DNA of 64,000 nt from Ancrocorticia sp039812645 (GTDB lineage Bacteria; Actinomycetota; Actinomycetes; Actinomycetales; Actinomycetaceae), in the NCBI GenBank assembly GCA_039812645.1, contig JBDIAV010000009.1:1-64000 (forward strand). Reading direction: 5' to 3'. The notes under the pieces are model-generated. The model was not told where the DNA came from, searched no databases, and was given only the letters and a program-made list of their open reading frames with translations. Position 1 is the first letter of the stretch; each line of letters starts with the position of its first letter. A program made the position numbers and the translations under genes. This document shows, in pieces, positions 32,406 to 41,428 of the stretch.

Positions 32406-34586
32406 ATGGCACAGCATCATTCTCCAGCTCACGGTCCCGGCATGGGACAAACGCGACGATGGGCACGAGTTCTCGTCCCCGCACTCATCGTGCTCCTCTG
32501 GGTAGCTATCGCCGGCGTAGGCGGCCCGCTCTTCGGCCGTATCGACGAAGTCTCCTCCAACGAGCCAACCGCCTACCTCCCCGAGTCGGCTGAGTCCACC
32601 GAGGTGAGCGTACTCTCCCGCGAGTTCTATGACTCGGATGAGATCCCAGCTGTCGCTCTCATCGTTTCCGACGACGGCGTCCTGTCACAGTCCGATATCG
32701 CTTCCGTTACGAAGGTTGTGCAGGGCCTCGGTTCGCTCAAGGGTGTGGGCGCCCTCTCGCCTCCCATTCCTTCCGAGGATGGCGCTGCGGTTCAGGTGTT
32801 CGTCCCGGTGGATCCGAGTTCAGATATCGCGGACACGGTCACGGCCGTTCGCGGGGCACTCACAGAAGATCTTCCCAACGGGCTTACCCCTTACGTCACG
32901 GGACCCGCAGGCCTCTCGGCTGACCTAGTTGAAGCATTTGGCGGAATTGACGGCATCCTTCTGGCCGTCGCACTCCTCGCCGTATTCATCATTCTTCTGG
33001 TGGTCTATCGCTCACTCCTTCTCCCCCTCATTGTGCTCATCACCAGCCTGTTTGCACTCTGCGGGGCGCTAGCAACAGTATGGTTCATGGCCCGTGAAGG
33101 TCTCTTTCTTCTCAACGGGCAGACTCAAGGAATCCTTTTCATCCTGGTCATCGGCGCGGCCACAGACTACTCGTTACTCTACGTTTCTCGATATCGGGAA
33201 GCTCTCACACAGAACGAAAAGGTTGTTGTAGCGACGCGACGGGCTTGGCGTGCCACCCTGGAACCGGTGCTCGCCTCGGGCGGTACTGTCATCGCGGGCC
33301 TGCTCTGCCTTCTTCTCAGCGACCTCAAGTCGAACAGCGTGCTAGGCCCCGTTACCGCGATGGGGATCGTCTTCGCCATGCTCGCGGCGCTTTCACTACT
33401 TCCGGCTGCACTGGCACTATGCGGCCGGGCGGCATTCTGGCCGAGACGGCCCACCTACGATCCTGAACATGGCGAGCGCGCCCACGTCGACTACTCGGGT
33501 GTGTGGGGCCGCACCGTCCGCTGGGTCGAGCGCAATACCCGCGCTATCTGGATCGTCACCACCTGCGCCCTTCTCGTGGGTGCCTTCGCAGCTACCGGGT
33601 TCCGCGCCGGAGGGGTTGCCCAGTCAGAACTTGTTCTCGGAACCTCCCAGGCACGCGACGGGCAGGAAGCTCTCGCTCAGCATTTCCCCGGCGGCTCGGG
33701 AAGCCCGGCGGTGATCATTGCGGACAGCGAGGATGCGGACGCCGTCGTCGCCCTTCTGACGGACTCTTCCGGAGTAGCGTCGGTAGCCATTATCACTGCC
33801 GACTCGCCCAGCGGCCAGGCACCGATTTCACCGGAGGGAATCGTTCCGGTGGGCCCACCCGGCACTCCGCCACCGACTCCCACGGAGGTGGGCGGGAAGG
33901 TACTGTTGCAGGCGACGCTCAGCAACCCCGCCGATTCGGATGCGGCCATTGAGACCATCGTGGACCTGCGGGCAGAGCTTAAGGACGCAGCGCCGGGGAC
34001 CCTCGTGGGAGGAACCACCGCCACCAACCTCGACACCGTGACGGCGTCCGTGCACGACCGCAACCTCATCATCCCCATCGTCCTCGCGGTGATTCTGGTG
34101 ATTCTCATGGCGCTGCTGCGGGCCGTCGTCGCTCCAATTCTCCTCATTCTCACAACGATCCTGTCCTTCGGGACGGCGATGGGCGTGGCAGCTGTGATCT
34201 TCAATCACATCCTGCGGTTCCCCGGAGCCGACCCCGCCGTGCCGCTGTACTCCTTCGTCTTCCTCGTGGCGCTCGGCATCGACTACAACATCTTCCTCAT
34301 GACACGCGTGCGCGAGGAGTCGAAGCAGCACGGGACGCACGAGGGAATTATTCGCGGGCTCGCCGTGACGGGAACCGTCATCACCTCAGCGGGCATCGTG
34401 CTTGCGGCGACGTTCGCGGCGCTTGCGGTGATCCCCATCCTGTTCCTGGCTCAGCTGGCATTTATCGTCTCGTTCGGCGTTCTGCTGGATACCTTCATCG
34501 TGCGGACGCTGCTGGTCCCGGCGTTGGCACTGGATATCGGGCGGCCGATCTGGTGGCCGTCAAAGCTGGCGAGGGGTAAGGAGTAG
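32406..34586 (+). CDS. MMPL-family transporter (RND superfamily)
   Basis: A 726-residue protein with the two-fold RND layout. A first membrane helix (LVPALIVLLWVAIAGVGGPL) is followed by an extracytoplasmic domain of about 130 residues, then a bundle of helices from about residue 178 with the signature VIGAATDYSLLYVSRYREAL; the second half repeats this (VALGIDYNIFLMTRVREES), ending in helices near residue 700. The central Asp-Tyr pairs are the proton-relay residues of this family. It belongs to the YdfJ-like group often exporting lipids or drugs. GGAGG precedes ATG 32406; no regulator is adjacent. Confidence 0.92.
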   Translation: MAQHHSPAHGPGMGQTRRWARVLVPALIVLLWVAIAGVGGPLFGRIDEVSSNEPTAYLPESAESTEVSVLSREFYDSDEIPAVALIVSDDGVLSQSDIASVTKVVQGLGSLKGVGALSPPIPSEDGAAVQVFVPVDPSSDIADTVTAVRGALTEDLPNGLTPYVTGPAGLSADLVEAFGGIDGILLAVALLAVFIILLVVYRSLLLPLIVLITSLFALCGALATVWFMAREGLFLLNGQTQGILFILVIGAATDYSLLYVSRYREALTQNEKVVVATRRAWRATLEPVLASGGTVIAGLLCLLLSDLKSNSVLGPVTAMGIVFAMLAALSLLPAALALCGRAAFWPRRPTYDPEHGERAHVDYSGVWGRTVRWVERNTRAIWIVTTCALLVGAFAATGFRAGGVAQSELVLGTSQARDGQEALAQHFPGGSGSPAVIIADSEDADAVVALLTDSSGVASVAIITADSPSGQAPISPEGIVPVGPPGTPPPTPTEVGGKVLLQATLSNPADSDAAIETIVDLRAELKDAAPGTLVGGTTATNLDTVTASVHDRNLIIPIVLAVILVILMALLRAVVAPILLILTTILSFGTAMGVAAVIFNHILRFPGADPAVPLYSFVFLVALGIDYNIFLMTRVREESKQHGTHEGIIRGLAVTGTVITSAGIVLAATFAALAVIPILFLAQLAFIVSFGVLLDTFIVRTLLVPALALDIGRPIWWPSKLARGKE

Positions 34587-34655
34587 CTCGCGTAGGTTAA
34601 GGGAGCTCGGGCACAGGGAGAGGAGAGGGCGCAGGGCTACAACCGGCGGGCAGGG

Positions 34656-35258
34656 CTACGAAGCTGGCACCACAGCAAGCAGCGGGTAACACCAGTTTCC
34701 AAACTCCGGACGCGCTTTGCCGGACGGAGAGGACAGAGTGAGAAGACTGTCCGTTGGAACAGCAAACACCCGACCCGAGGACGGCTCAAAAATCCGCAGA
34801 GTAGTCTCGGTGGATTCGGCCCCCAGCACGGCAATCACGTGCCGCGGGATCCGTCGTTGAAGCCGCTTACCCTGCGGGCCGCCAACGTAGAGGAAGCAGT
34901 CCTTGTTCGCCTCGACTGCCCGGAGCACTGCATGGAAAGCCTGGTTGCGGCGAAGACTATGGTTACGAGGTGAGCGAAGATTATTCGACGACGACGCCCA
35001 CACTCGCGTCACATAGCGCTCGCCTGTCAGCTCACCCACAAGTTTCGCGAGCGCCCACGGTGCCGTCCCCAGTTGACGGGGCCACGGTAGGCCCGTGTGG
35101 GAGGCTACTCGGTGCAGGCGTGCTTGAGCCGCGGCAACTTCAGGGAGCGGGGCGTGCGCGTAGTCAGGGAATCGAGTACGAGCAGCAACAGCCGCGAGCG
35201 CTGCGATCCCGCAGGTCACCGGAGAGGTTTGAGTGGGGTACGAACTCGTAGGACTCAC
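34656..35258 (-). CDS. C39-like papain-fold protein of unknown function
   Basis: A 200-residue protein without signal peptide. The N-terminus QTSPVTCGIAALAAVAARTR has the Gln...Cys pairing of papain/C39 peptidases (Gln oxyanion, Cys nucleophile near residue 16), and PRHVIAVLG followed by LRIFEPSSGRV gives the His and the Asp/Asn-position strand. GGGAG lies five bases before GTG 35258. In bacteria such domains mature bacteriocin leader peptides or act as effectors, but no transporter or leader peptide is adjacent. The peptidase call is inferred from motif order only. Confidence 0.5.
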   Translation of the reverse strand: MSPTSSYPTQTSPVTCGIAALAAVAARTRFPDYAHAPLPEVAAAQARLHRVASHTGLPWPRQLGTAPWALAKLVGELTGERYVTRVWASSSNNLRSPRNHSLRRNQAFHAVLRAVEANKDCFLYVGGPQGKRLQRRIPRHVIAVLGAESTETTLRIFEPSSGRVFAVPTDSLLTLSSPSGKARPEFGNWCYPLLAVVPAS

Positions 35259-35350
35259 CGAACTCCCATCTTGGCACGATACGAATTTGGTCGTGAACTC
35301 ACCGTAGCTCTTCTCTCGCGAAGTTCTCGTACCTCATTTCTGTACTTTCC

Positions 35351-35641
35351 TCAGCTCGCATGCTTGATCGCGAAACGCCCTCCAAGCGCCGACACAACCT
35401 TTGATACCGTTTGAAGTGAGGGCTGGCTGTCTTGCCGTAACGCTTTGTACAGGCTCTCGCGCCCGACACCTGCCTGACGCGCGATCTCGGTCATTCCTTG
35501 TGCGCGTGCTACGTCACCCAAGGCTGCTTGAAAGACGGCGATATCGTCACTTTCTTCAAGAACTGCGTTGAGGTACTCAATGATGTCTTCTGATGTTTCC
35601 AAGACCTCGCTGGGGTCCCAACGATTAATATCCATGGTCAT
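35351..35641 (-). CDS. HigA/COG3636-type antitoxin
   Basis: A 96-residue addiction-module antidote protein. The segment SEDIIEYLNAVLEESDDIAVFQAALGDVARAQGMTEIARQAGVGRESLYKALR is typical of COG3636, with the helix-turn-helix at MTEIARQAGVGRESLYKAL. It follows its toxin, whose stop it overlaps, the order of this TA class. The partner is interrupted by an in-frame TGA, so this may be an orphan antitoxin. Either ATG 35641 or ATG 35635 could start it. Confidence 0.85.
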   Translation of the reverse strand: MTMDINRWDPSEVLETSEDIIEYLNAVLEESDDIAVFQAALGDVARAQGMTEIARQAGVGRESLYKALRQDSQPSLQTVSKVVSALGGRFAIKHAS

Positions 35642-35936
35642 CTTTCCATTCCTTCGCAAGAATTTGGGCCTTTGCAATATCCCGTATCTGACTTGACTTG
35701 TCTCCTCCAATAAGTAGCAGCAGTAAAGTTGATCCCTGCTGCAGAACATACACTCGATAGCCGGGCCCCACGTAGAACCGCAACTCAAATACTCCTCCAC
35801 CAACGGGCTTAACGTCTCCAGTCAAAGCACCCGAGGATGCAACGACTCGTAGCCTCGCGGCGATACGTATTTTCGCGGTTCAGTCACGTAAGTTGGAGAA
35901 CCACTTGGTGTAATGAGGGGTCTCGAATATCTCCAC
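35625..35936 (-). pseudogene. HigB/COG3657-type toxin with an in-frame TGA
   Basis: From GTG 35936 one frame gives a 103-codon COG3657 toxin: it starts VEIFETPHYTKWFSNLRD, has TGA at 35882-35880, and continues TAKIRIAARLRVVAS...GDVKPVGGGVFELRF...GPGYRVY...LLIGGDKSSQIRDIAKAQIL. Family members read LRDR(R/T)A at this point, so a CGA-to-TGA change is the simplest explanation. The rest is well conserved, so the lesion is recent or a sequencing error. An internal start could give only the C-terminal two thirds. Confidence 0.8.
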
Positions 35937-35942
35937 ATCCCA

Positions 35943-35964
35943 ACTGTATCCATTTGGATACAGT
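35943..35964. promoter_or_regulatory. Operator-like palindrome upstream of the toxin-antitoxin genes
   Basis: ACTGTATCC and GGATACAGT, perfect 9-bp arms around ATTT, end seven bases before the toxin start codon. This is the expected position for antitoxin autorepression; the palindrome also lies close to the promoter of the divergent membrane protein. Confidence 0.65.
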
Positions 35965-36019
35965 CTGACTAGGGTATAAAGAATGGGCCAGGAAAGCAGG
36001 CGACATTCGGGAGGACACC

Positions 36020-36922
36020 ATGACGATTCTTAGTGGAGGGTACGCGCGCGGCCCCTCTCTCTGGCGCCTTGCCTTCACCGATGCCCGCCGCGCCTATCGT
36101 TTCCCCACGCTGCTCCTTCCGATGTTTCTCCTGGCTGTCGCGGCAGCGGGTGCGGCTGATGGGATCCGAGACGTCCACGGCGACCGTCTCCTTGGGGCCC
36201 TCCCAATGTTTGTGCCAGCAGTCCTGGCTGTGTGGTGGGCAGTACGTGGCGCATTCGAGCGAGAGCTGACAACGGTCTCACTCATCGTCCGATTGCTGTC
36301 AGCGAGCCTCTATGTTCCGATTCCACTCATCGTCAGCATCCTGTGCTCCATCGCTGGTGTGTGGTCCGTCCCTGCCAATCGCGCGTTCCTCGAAGGAGCC
36401 GTGACTCATTACTGGTGGTCGAAGACACTCGGGCCAGCGATCATCAAAACCGGAACTGCCTCGCTGGGTGAGCAACTGTTGATCACCGGCGTAATGGGGC
36501 TCATCATCGCGAGTTTCGCGGGGCTCATCGCGTCCATTTTTATCTTGCTGCCGGTGGTCGCACTGCGCCGTCGGGACATCTTCGGGTTGACGCTGCCAGG
36601 ACAGGGCAACTCGGCAGCCTACGTATTTGACGGTTTCGCCATGATTGTGGCCGGTGGAGCGCTTGTCATCGTCTTCGGCGAGGGGCTGCGGTTCAATCAC
36701 GTGCGCGAGTGGGTTCGTTTCCGGTCGGAGAACGGCTGGAATATCAGCGAGTTCGCCTCAGCGGATTGGACCGTGGTGCTGTGGGCCAGTGGCCTTCTCC
36801 TGATCGCCACGGGTTTTGCGGTCTTCTTGCGCGGGTTCTATCGCGCACTCCGAGCAGGCGAGCGCGCCGCACTCAGACCGGGCGAGCACGTGGTATCCGC
36901 GGTTAAGGAGGCACACCCATGA
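36020..36922 (+). CDS. Uncharacterised polytopic membrane protein
   Basis: A 300-residue protein with about six hydrophobic segments: residues 30-48, 63-78, 92-112, 160-185, 210-230 and 255-275. No known motif was recognised. GGGAGG precedes ATG 36020, and its stop overlaps the pabAB start (ATGA), so it is cotranscribed and translationally coupled with the p-aminobenzoate genes. Whether it has a role in folate metabolism or pABA transport is unknown. Confidence 0.7.
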   Translation: MTILSGGYARGPSLWRLAFTDARRAYRFPTLLLPMFLLAVAAAGAADGIRDVHGDRLLGALPMFVPAVLAVWWAVRGAFERELTTVSLIVRLLSASLYVPIPLIVSILCSIAGVWSVPANRAFLEGAVTHYWWSKTLGPAIIKTGTASLGEQLLITGVMGLIIASFAGLIASIFILLPVVALRRRDIFGLTLPGQGNSAAYVFDGFAMIVAGGALVIVFGEGLRFNHVREWVRFRSENGWNISEFASADWTVVLWASGLLLIATGFAVFLRGFYRALRAGERAALRPGEHVVSAVKEAHP

Positions 36923-39354
36923 TTCTTTTGGTGGATAACGCCGACTCCTACACCTATAACCTCTATCAGCTAATCTCCCGGTTAACGGACGACGACGTCG
37001 CCGTGGTGCCCGCGTCCGAGATCGCCTCACCTTCTGAGGCGGCCAGTCGTATCCCGGATCTCGTGCGAGCGGGGCACTTCAGCCATGTGATCATCTCACC
37101 CGGTCCGGGACATCCCGGTCAACCGCTCGATTTTGCCGGCTCGCAAGCGGTCATCGAAGCCGCCCACGGTATCCCCCTTCTTGGAGTATGTCTCGGCCAT
37201 CAGGGACTTGGGCTGACGCACGGCGCTGACGTGGTACAAGCACCCCAGGCCCGGCACGGATATATCAGCCGATTATCACACAGCGGCGAGGGGTTGTTCG
37301 CGGGTATTCCGCAAGACTTCCAGGTGGTTCGTTACCATTCACTTCATGTGGTGAACGAGGATCACCTGCGGGTTCACGCCCGTTCTGAGGATGGTTTGGT
37401 CATGGCGTTTGAGGTTGTGGGGCAGCCCCATTGGGGCGTGCAGTTCCATCCCGAGTCCATTCTCAGTAAGTACGGGCGGGAGCTAGCCGCGAACTTCTTG
37501 GGGCTCTCGGCGGCAGACTCGTCAGCGGCGAACCCTTCACGAGTTTTCTTGTCATCTGCGTCGGGATCTTCGGCGCGTTCTAACTTTCCTGCACCTTCAC
37601 CCTTCCCGGATACTCTCGTTCCCAGCAGTCTGCCGCAATCATCCGACTCCACGAACACACGTCATTCCCACCCACACGTCAACAACCCGGAGCTTCATGC
37701 GCAGGTGCGCAGCTTCGCCGTCGACCTTGATACTGAAGCAACCTTCCAGGCACTCGCCGCGCGGAATCCGGACGCGCCTCTTTTCTGGCTCGATCCGGAT
37801 CAGACGTCCGGGCACGGGTCGCGATACTCGATGATGGGCGCTGTCAGCGGACCCAACTCGCAGACCATCCGCTACCAGGTGGATGACCGCACGGCGCTAA
37901 TCCGGACGGGCGATGAACAGCAAGAGCTACACGATATTGACGTATTCGAGCTGCTCAACGGGCTGATTGAAACGACCACGGTGAGCGGGCTACCCGCAGA
38001 TTTCCCGGTTTCCGGAGGGTACTTTGGCTACTTCGGGTACGAGCTGAAGTCTCTGATTCTGGGGCCCAACGCCCACCGCGCGGACACCCCCGACGCCTAC
38101 TGGCTGCGCCCGGAATCCCTCATTGTGTACGACCATCGCGAGCGCCTCACCCACCTTCTATGGCTCGGGCCGGAGAAGGAAATCAAGGCGGGTGTCGCAG
38201 CGGAGAAGTTGGATCAGCTTGAAGAGGTATTGCGTGGGAAAGAACCAGGGGCGTCAACGACGGAGTCCGGGCTGTCACTCGGACTCGAACCGGCAGCTGT
38301 CTTACCGGAACCTAGTTCGAGTATCTCCTCAAGGTCAGAGCCAAGCACTTCGGAACCGGACGCGAACAGTTCCTCACAACCGAGACTGAGTGGCGCAGCG
38401 CGCGGCACCGAACTTGCGGGCAACTGGCGCCTCCCCCGCTCCGACTATCTCAACCGCATCGACCAGGCGCAGCAACAACTGCACTCCGGCGACAGCTACG
38501 AGGTATGCCTCACCGACCGCTTCCTCGGGACCGGCGCCTTCAACGGCCTCACGTACTACTGCGCTCTACGCGCCGCCAACCCGGCCCCTTACGCGGCATA
38601 CTTTCGTTTCACCGAGTTTGACGACGACGTCGAGATCGCGTCCGTTTCGCCCGAACGTTTCCTTATGGTCGACGGGCATCGGGTCGCGGAAAGCAAACCG
38701 ATCAAGGGCACCTCGCCACGCGGGGATACCCGGGTGGAGGACGAAGCGCTCAGCCGGGCGCTCCGCGAGGATCCCAAGACGCGGGCCGAGAACCTCATGA
38801 TCGTCGACCTACTTCGTAATGATCTGGGCAGAGTGTGCACAGCTGGCAGCGTCACCGTCCCCAAGCTCATGGAGGTTGAGAGTTACCCGACAGTGCATCA
38901 GCTGGTCTCCACGATTCGGGGCGAATTACGACCGGACGTCAGCACACTCGACGCCATTCGCGCTTGCTTCCCCGGCGGTTCCATGACGGGCGCACCCAAG
39001 GTAAGGACGGCGGAGATCATTGATGCACTGGAGGCTGGCGCTCGCGGCATCTATTCTGGCGCAATCGGTTACCTTGGTTTTGACGGGCAAGCAGATCTCA
39101 GCATCGCCATCCGGACGCTGGTTCGCAACGGCGACAAGTGGAGCGTGGGTGCCGGTGGAGCCATCGTGCTCGATTCTGATCCACATGCCGAGCATGAAGA
39201 GAAGAACCTCAAAGCGGACAAACTGCTTCGGGTGCTTCGCGAGATGTGGGACTCTCCGGGAAAGCAAGAACGTCACGCTGAACCAACTAAGCACGTCGAA
39301 CCAACCGAACCAACCGAACCAACCAAACACGCCGAGCAAGGAGAGCTCTCATGA
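36919..39354 (+). CDS. pabAB: Fused aminodeoxychorismate synthase (glutaminase plus chorismate-amination domains)
   Basis: An 811-residue PabA-PabB fusion. Residues 1-195 are a class I glutamine amidotransferase with oxyanion SPGPGHP, nucleophile GVCLGHQG (Cys91) and FHPES (catalytic His-x-Glu). A Ser/Pro-rich linker of about 60 residues follows. Residues about 260-785 are the chorismate-binding half, with ESKPIKGTSPRG, ENLMIVDLLRNDLG, GGSMTGAPK and YSGAIGYLG; a second Ser/Glu-rich insert splits it near residues 440-500. The C-terminus ends in an odd Thr/Glu/Pro/His repeat tail. It makes 4-amino-4-deoxychorismate for folate; pabC follows. Confidence 0.94.
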   Translation: MILLVDNADSYTYNLYQLISRLTDDDVAVVPASEIASPSEAASRIPDLVRAGHFSHVIISPGPGHPGQPLDFAGSQAVIEAAHGIPLLGVCLGHQGLGLTHGADVVQAPQARHGYISRLSHSGEGLFAGIPQDFQVVRYHSLHVVNEDHLRVHARSEDGLVMAFEVVGQPHWGVQFHPESILSKYGRELAANFLGLSAADSSAANPSRVFLSSASGSSARSNFPAPSPFPDTLVPSSLPQSSDSTNTRHSHPHVNNPELHAQVRSFAVDLDTEATFQALAARNPDAPLFWLDPDQTSGHGSRYSMMGAVSGPNSQTIRYQVDDRTALIRTGDEQQELHDIDVFELLNGLIETTTVSGLPADFPVSGGYFGYFGYELKSLILGPNAHRADTPDAYWLRPESLIVYDHRERLTHLLWLGPEKEIKAGVAAEKLDQLEEVLRGKEPGASTTESGLSLGLEPAAVLPEPSSSISSRSEPSTSEPDANSSSQPRLSGAARGTELAGNWRLPRSDYLNRIDQAQQQLHSGDSYEVCLTDRFLGTGAFNGLTYYCALRAANPAPYAAYFRFTEFDDDVEIASVSPERFLMVDGHRVAESKPIKGTSPRGDTRVEDEALSRALREDPKTRAENLMIVDLLRNDLGRVCTAGSVTVPKLMEVESYPTVHQLVSTIRGELRPDVSTLDAIRACFPGGSMTGAPKVRTAEIIDALEAGARGIYSGAIGYLGFDGQADLSIAIRTLVRNGDKWSVGAGGAIVLDSDPHAEHEEKNLKADKLLRVLREMWDSPGKQERHAEPTKHVEPTEPTEPTKHAEQGELS

Positions 39355-40361
39355 CCGGTTGTGACTCAACCAGCTACACATGGACGGCGGCCGGGTGGGT
39401 ACAGATAGGCGAGGGCAAAGCGCCAAACGGTCCTCTCCTCGTGGCTGATTCGTGGCGCAGCTCTGACGGACGAGTCGCTGCTTTTGGTGCGCATCGGCGG
39501 CGTTTCGAGGAGTCCGTGGCGAATGTGCTCGCTGCTGATCCGCTCACCAATGGTGTATCCGGTGCAGCTCGGCCTGCTGGCGCACAACCCACTGGCGCAC
39601 AACTCGACGCAGAGTGGTTTGACACAAAGTGGACGGCATTCTGGCACGGAGTCACCGCCACTGTCCAACGCGCGCACCGAGACTCTGGCAATCCCGAATT
39701 GTTTCCACGGGTCAGTCTGAGAAGCCACGGCCCCAACGCAAATACCAAGGGATCCAACATTCGCGAAATCTCCGGGACTCCCGTCGATTCCGGCGAGGAC
39801 GCGGCGCCGTCGTCGGCCATAACTCACCACCCCGACATCCTGTCACTTGTCCTCGAAGTGCGTCCGGCTCCGCCAATTCGCCCTGTCACTCAGTTGCTGT
39901 ATACGCCCATTCCTGATCCGCGACGTAGCCCACGGATCAAAGGCCCTGACCTCGCACGCCTTTCCAAGGCCCGAGAGCAGGCGGTGGCTCAGGGATTCGA
40001 TGATCTCCTGCTGTGTGCCCACGACGGCACCATCCTCGAAACCTGCACTGGCAACCTCATGTGGTGGGACGGCGGCACAGCCGTGTTTCCCCAACGTCAG
40101 GATCAGCTGTTACCGGGCGTGACAGCCGAACAGGTGCGGTTGCGCCTCGAAGAAACCAGCACGCCGCTGCGTTTCGCGGATATCTCGCTTCCCGAGTTGG
40201 CGGGCCGCGCGGTCTGGTTCCTCAACTCCCTGCACGGGATCTCACCCGTGGTCACTCTGTCCGACCGCGGCAAGAATGTCCCCCTTGCCCGACACCCACA
40301 TGAGGACGAATGGCGCGAGTGGTGGCTGGCAACGCAAGGTGGCGGGTGTGAAGCCAGTTGA
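39351..40361 (+). CDS. pabC: Aminodeoxychorismate lyase (class IV PLP enzyme)
   Basis: A 336-residue class IV PLP-fold protein. The diagnostic segment is SKAREQAVAQGFDDLLLCAHDGTILETCTGNLMWW (with the E-T-C-T-G-N pattern near the cofactor) followed by LLPGVTAEQVRLRL and VWFLNSLHGISPV. The N-terminal half is longer and more divergent than in E. coli PabC (about 270 residues). Its ATG overlaps the pabAB stop (ATGA). It would remove pyruvate from aminodeoxychorismate to give p-aminobenzoate, completing the branch; the context makes this more likely than branched-chain transamination. Confidence 0.85.
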   Translation: MTGCDSTSYTWTAAGWVQIGEGKAPNGPLLVADSWRSSDGRVAAFGAHRRRFEESVANVLAADPLTNGVSGAARPAGAQPTGAQLDAEWFDTKWTAFWHGVTATVQRAHRDSGNPELFPRVSLRSHGPNANTKGSNIREISGTPVDSGEDAAPSSAITHHPDILSLVLEVRPAPPIRPVTQLLYTPIPDPRRSPRIKGPDLARLSKAREQAVAQGFDDLLLCAHDGTILETCTGNLMWWDGGTAVFPQRQDQLLPGVTAEQVRLRLEETSTPLRFADISLPELAGRAVWFLNSLHGISPVVTLSDRGKNVPLARHPHEDEWREWWLATQGGGCEAS

Positions 40362-40494
40362 CCATGAGGATGGGCAGCGCGAGCGCTACTTGCGGGCTGT
40401 ATTGCGGCCTTCGGGCACAACCTCTCAAGAACGCTGCCCCTCCCCAGGGCGGGCGTCACGAACTACAGTGAGGACAACCGATGGAGGAGAAACG

Positions 40495-41370
40495 ATGGCA
40501 AAGAAGTTCTGGAGCGACGACGTCGTCGACCTACTGAAAGTACGTGACGGCTTCCGCTTAGCCGACGTCGAACCGTCCGCCACGCCCGGGACGAAACGGG
40601 ACAAGGCCGCGGGCGAGGAGGAACTGGCACGCGCCACGCCGGAGCTGCGCGAGTTGCAGGAGAAGCTGTACGCGCAGAGCAGGGTGGATGCGAAGGATCA
40701 TGATCGGCTACTCGTCGTGCTCCAGGCAATGGATGCGGCGGGCAAGGGCGGAATCGTCAATTTCGTGTTTGCACAGGTGGAGCCCTACGGCCTTCTGCTT
40801 TCCTCGTTCAAGGCCCCGACCGCCGAGGAACGTGCCCACGATTTCCTCTGGCGCATCGAGAAGCGCGTGCCCGGCCCCGGCGTCATCGGAGTTTTCGACC
40901 GCTCCCACTACGAGGACGTGCTCATTCAACGCGTGCGGTCCTTTGCCCCTCCCGAGGAGATCGAGCGCCGCTACGGAGCGATCGTCGATTTTGAACGGCG
41001 CCTCTCCGAGAATGGAACGCGGATCATCAAGGTCATGCTGCATATTTCGCCCGAGGAGCAGGCCAAACGGCTTGAGGCGCGGCTCGACACCCCCGAAAAG
41101 CACTGGAAATACAACCCCGGCGACGTGAGCGAGCGCGAGCTCTGGCCGCAGTATATGGAGGCCTTCCAGATCGCCATCGAGCGCACCAACGCCGAGCACG
41201 CCCCATGGTATGTGGTGCCTGCCAACGAGAAGTGGTACGCCCGCGCGGCGGTGCAGCACATCGCCATCACCGAATTGGAGCAAATGGGAGTCGCATGGCC
41301 CGGCGGGGACTTCGACGTCGAAGCCGAGCGCAAACGCCTTAAGGCTACGAAGGACATGCGCTGGCCGTGA
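40495..41370 (+). CDS. ppk2: Polyphosphate:nucleotide phosphotransferase, PPK2 family
   Basis: A 291-residue single-domain PPK2 enzyme of usual length. Walker A QAMDAAGKGG (near residues 76-86), Walker B VIGVFDRSHYEDVL, and the lid RLEARLDTPEKHWKYNPGDVSEREL with arginines and lysines are complete. PPK2 enzymes use polyphosphate to phosphorylate NMPs or NDPs, or run in reverse. Single-domain class I or III assignment is not possible by eye. GGAGGA lies just upstream of ATG 40495; a longer in-frame start at 40276 would overlap pabC and was rejected. Confidence 0.93.
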   Translation: MAKKFWSDDVVDLLKVRDGFRLADVEPSATPGTKRDKAAGEEELARATPELRELQEKLYAQSRVDAKDHDRLLVVLQAMDAAGKGGIVNFVFAQVEPYGLLLSSFKAPTAEERAHDFLWRIEKRVPGPGVIGVFDRSHYEDVLIQRVRSFAPPEEIERRYGAIVDFERRLSENGTRIIKVMLHISPEEQAKRLEARLDTPEKHWKYNPGDVSERELWPQYMEAFQIAIERTNAEHAPWYVVPANEKWYARAAVQHIAITELEQMGVAWPGGDFDVEAERKRLKATKDMRWP

Positions 41371-41428
41371 GGCCGCAAGAGATGCGCTGGCCGTGGCGCC
41401 TGGACATCGCCACGCCACCGACCTCGAC

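Noticed and set aside
35880..35882. Programmed recoding of the toxin TGA
   Set aside because: No stimulatory structure or slippery sequence is evident; a CGA to TGA transition explains it.
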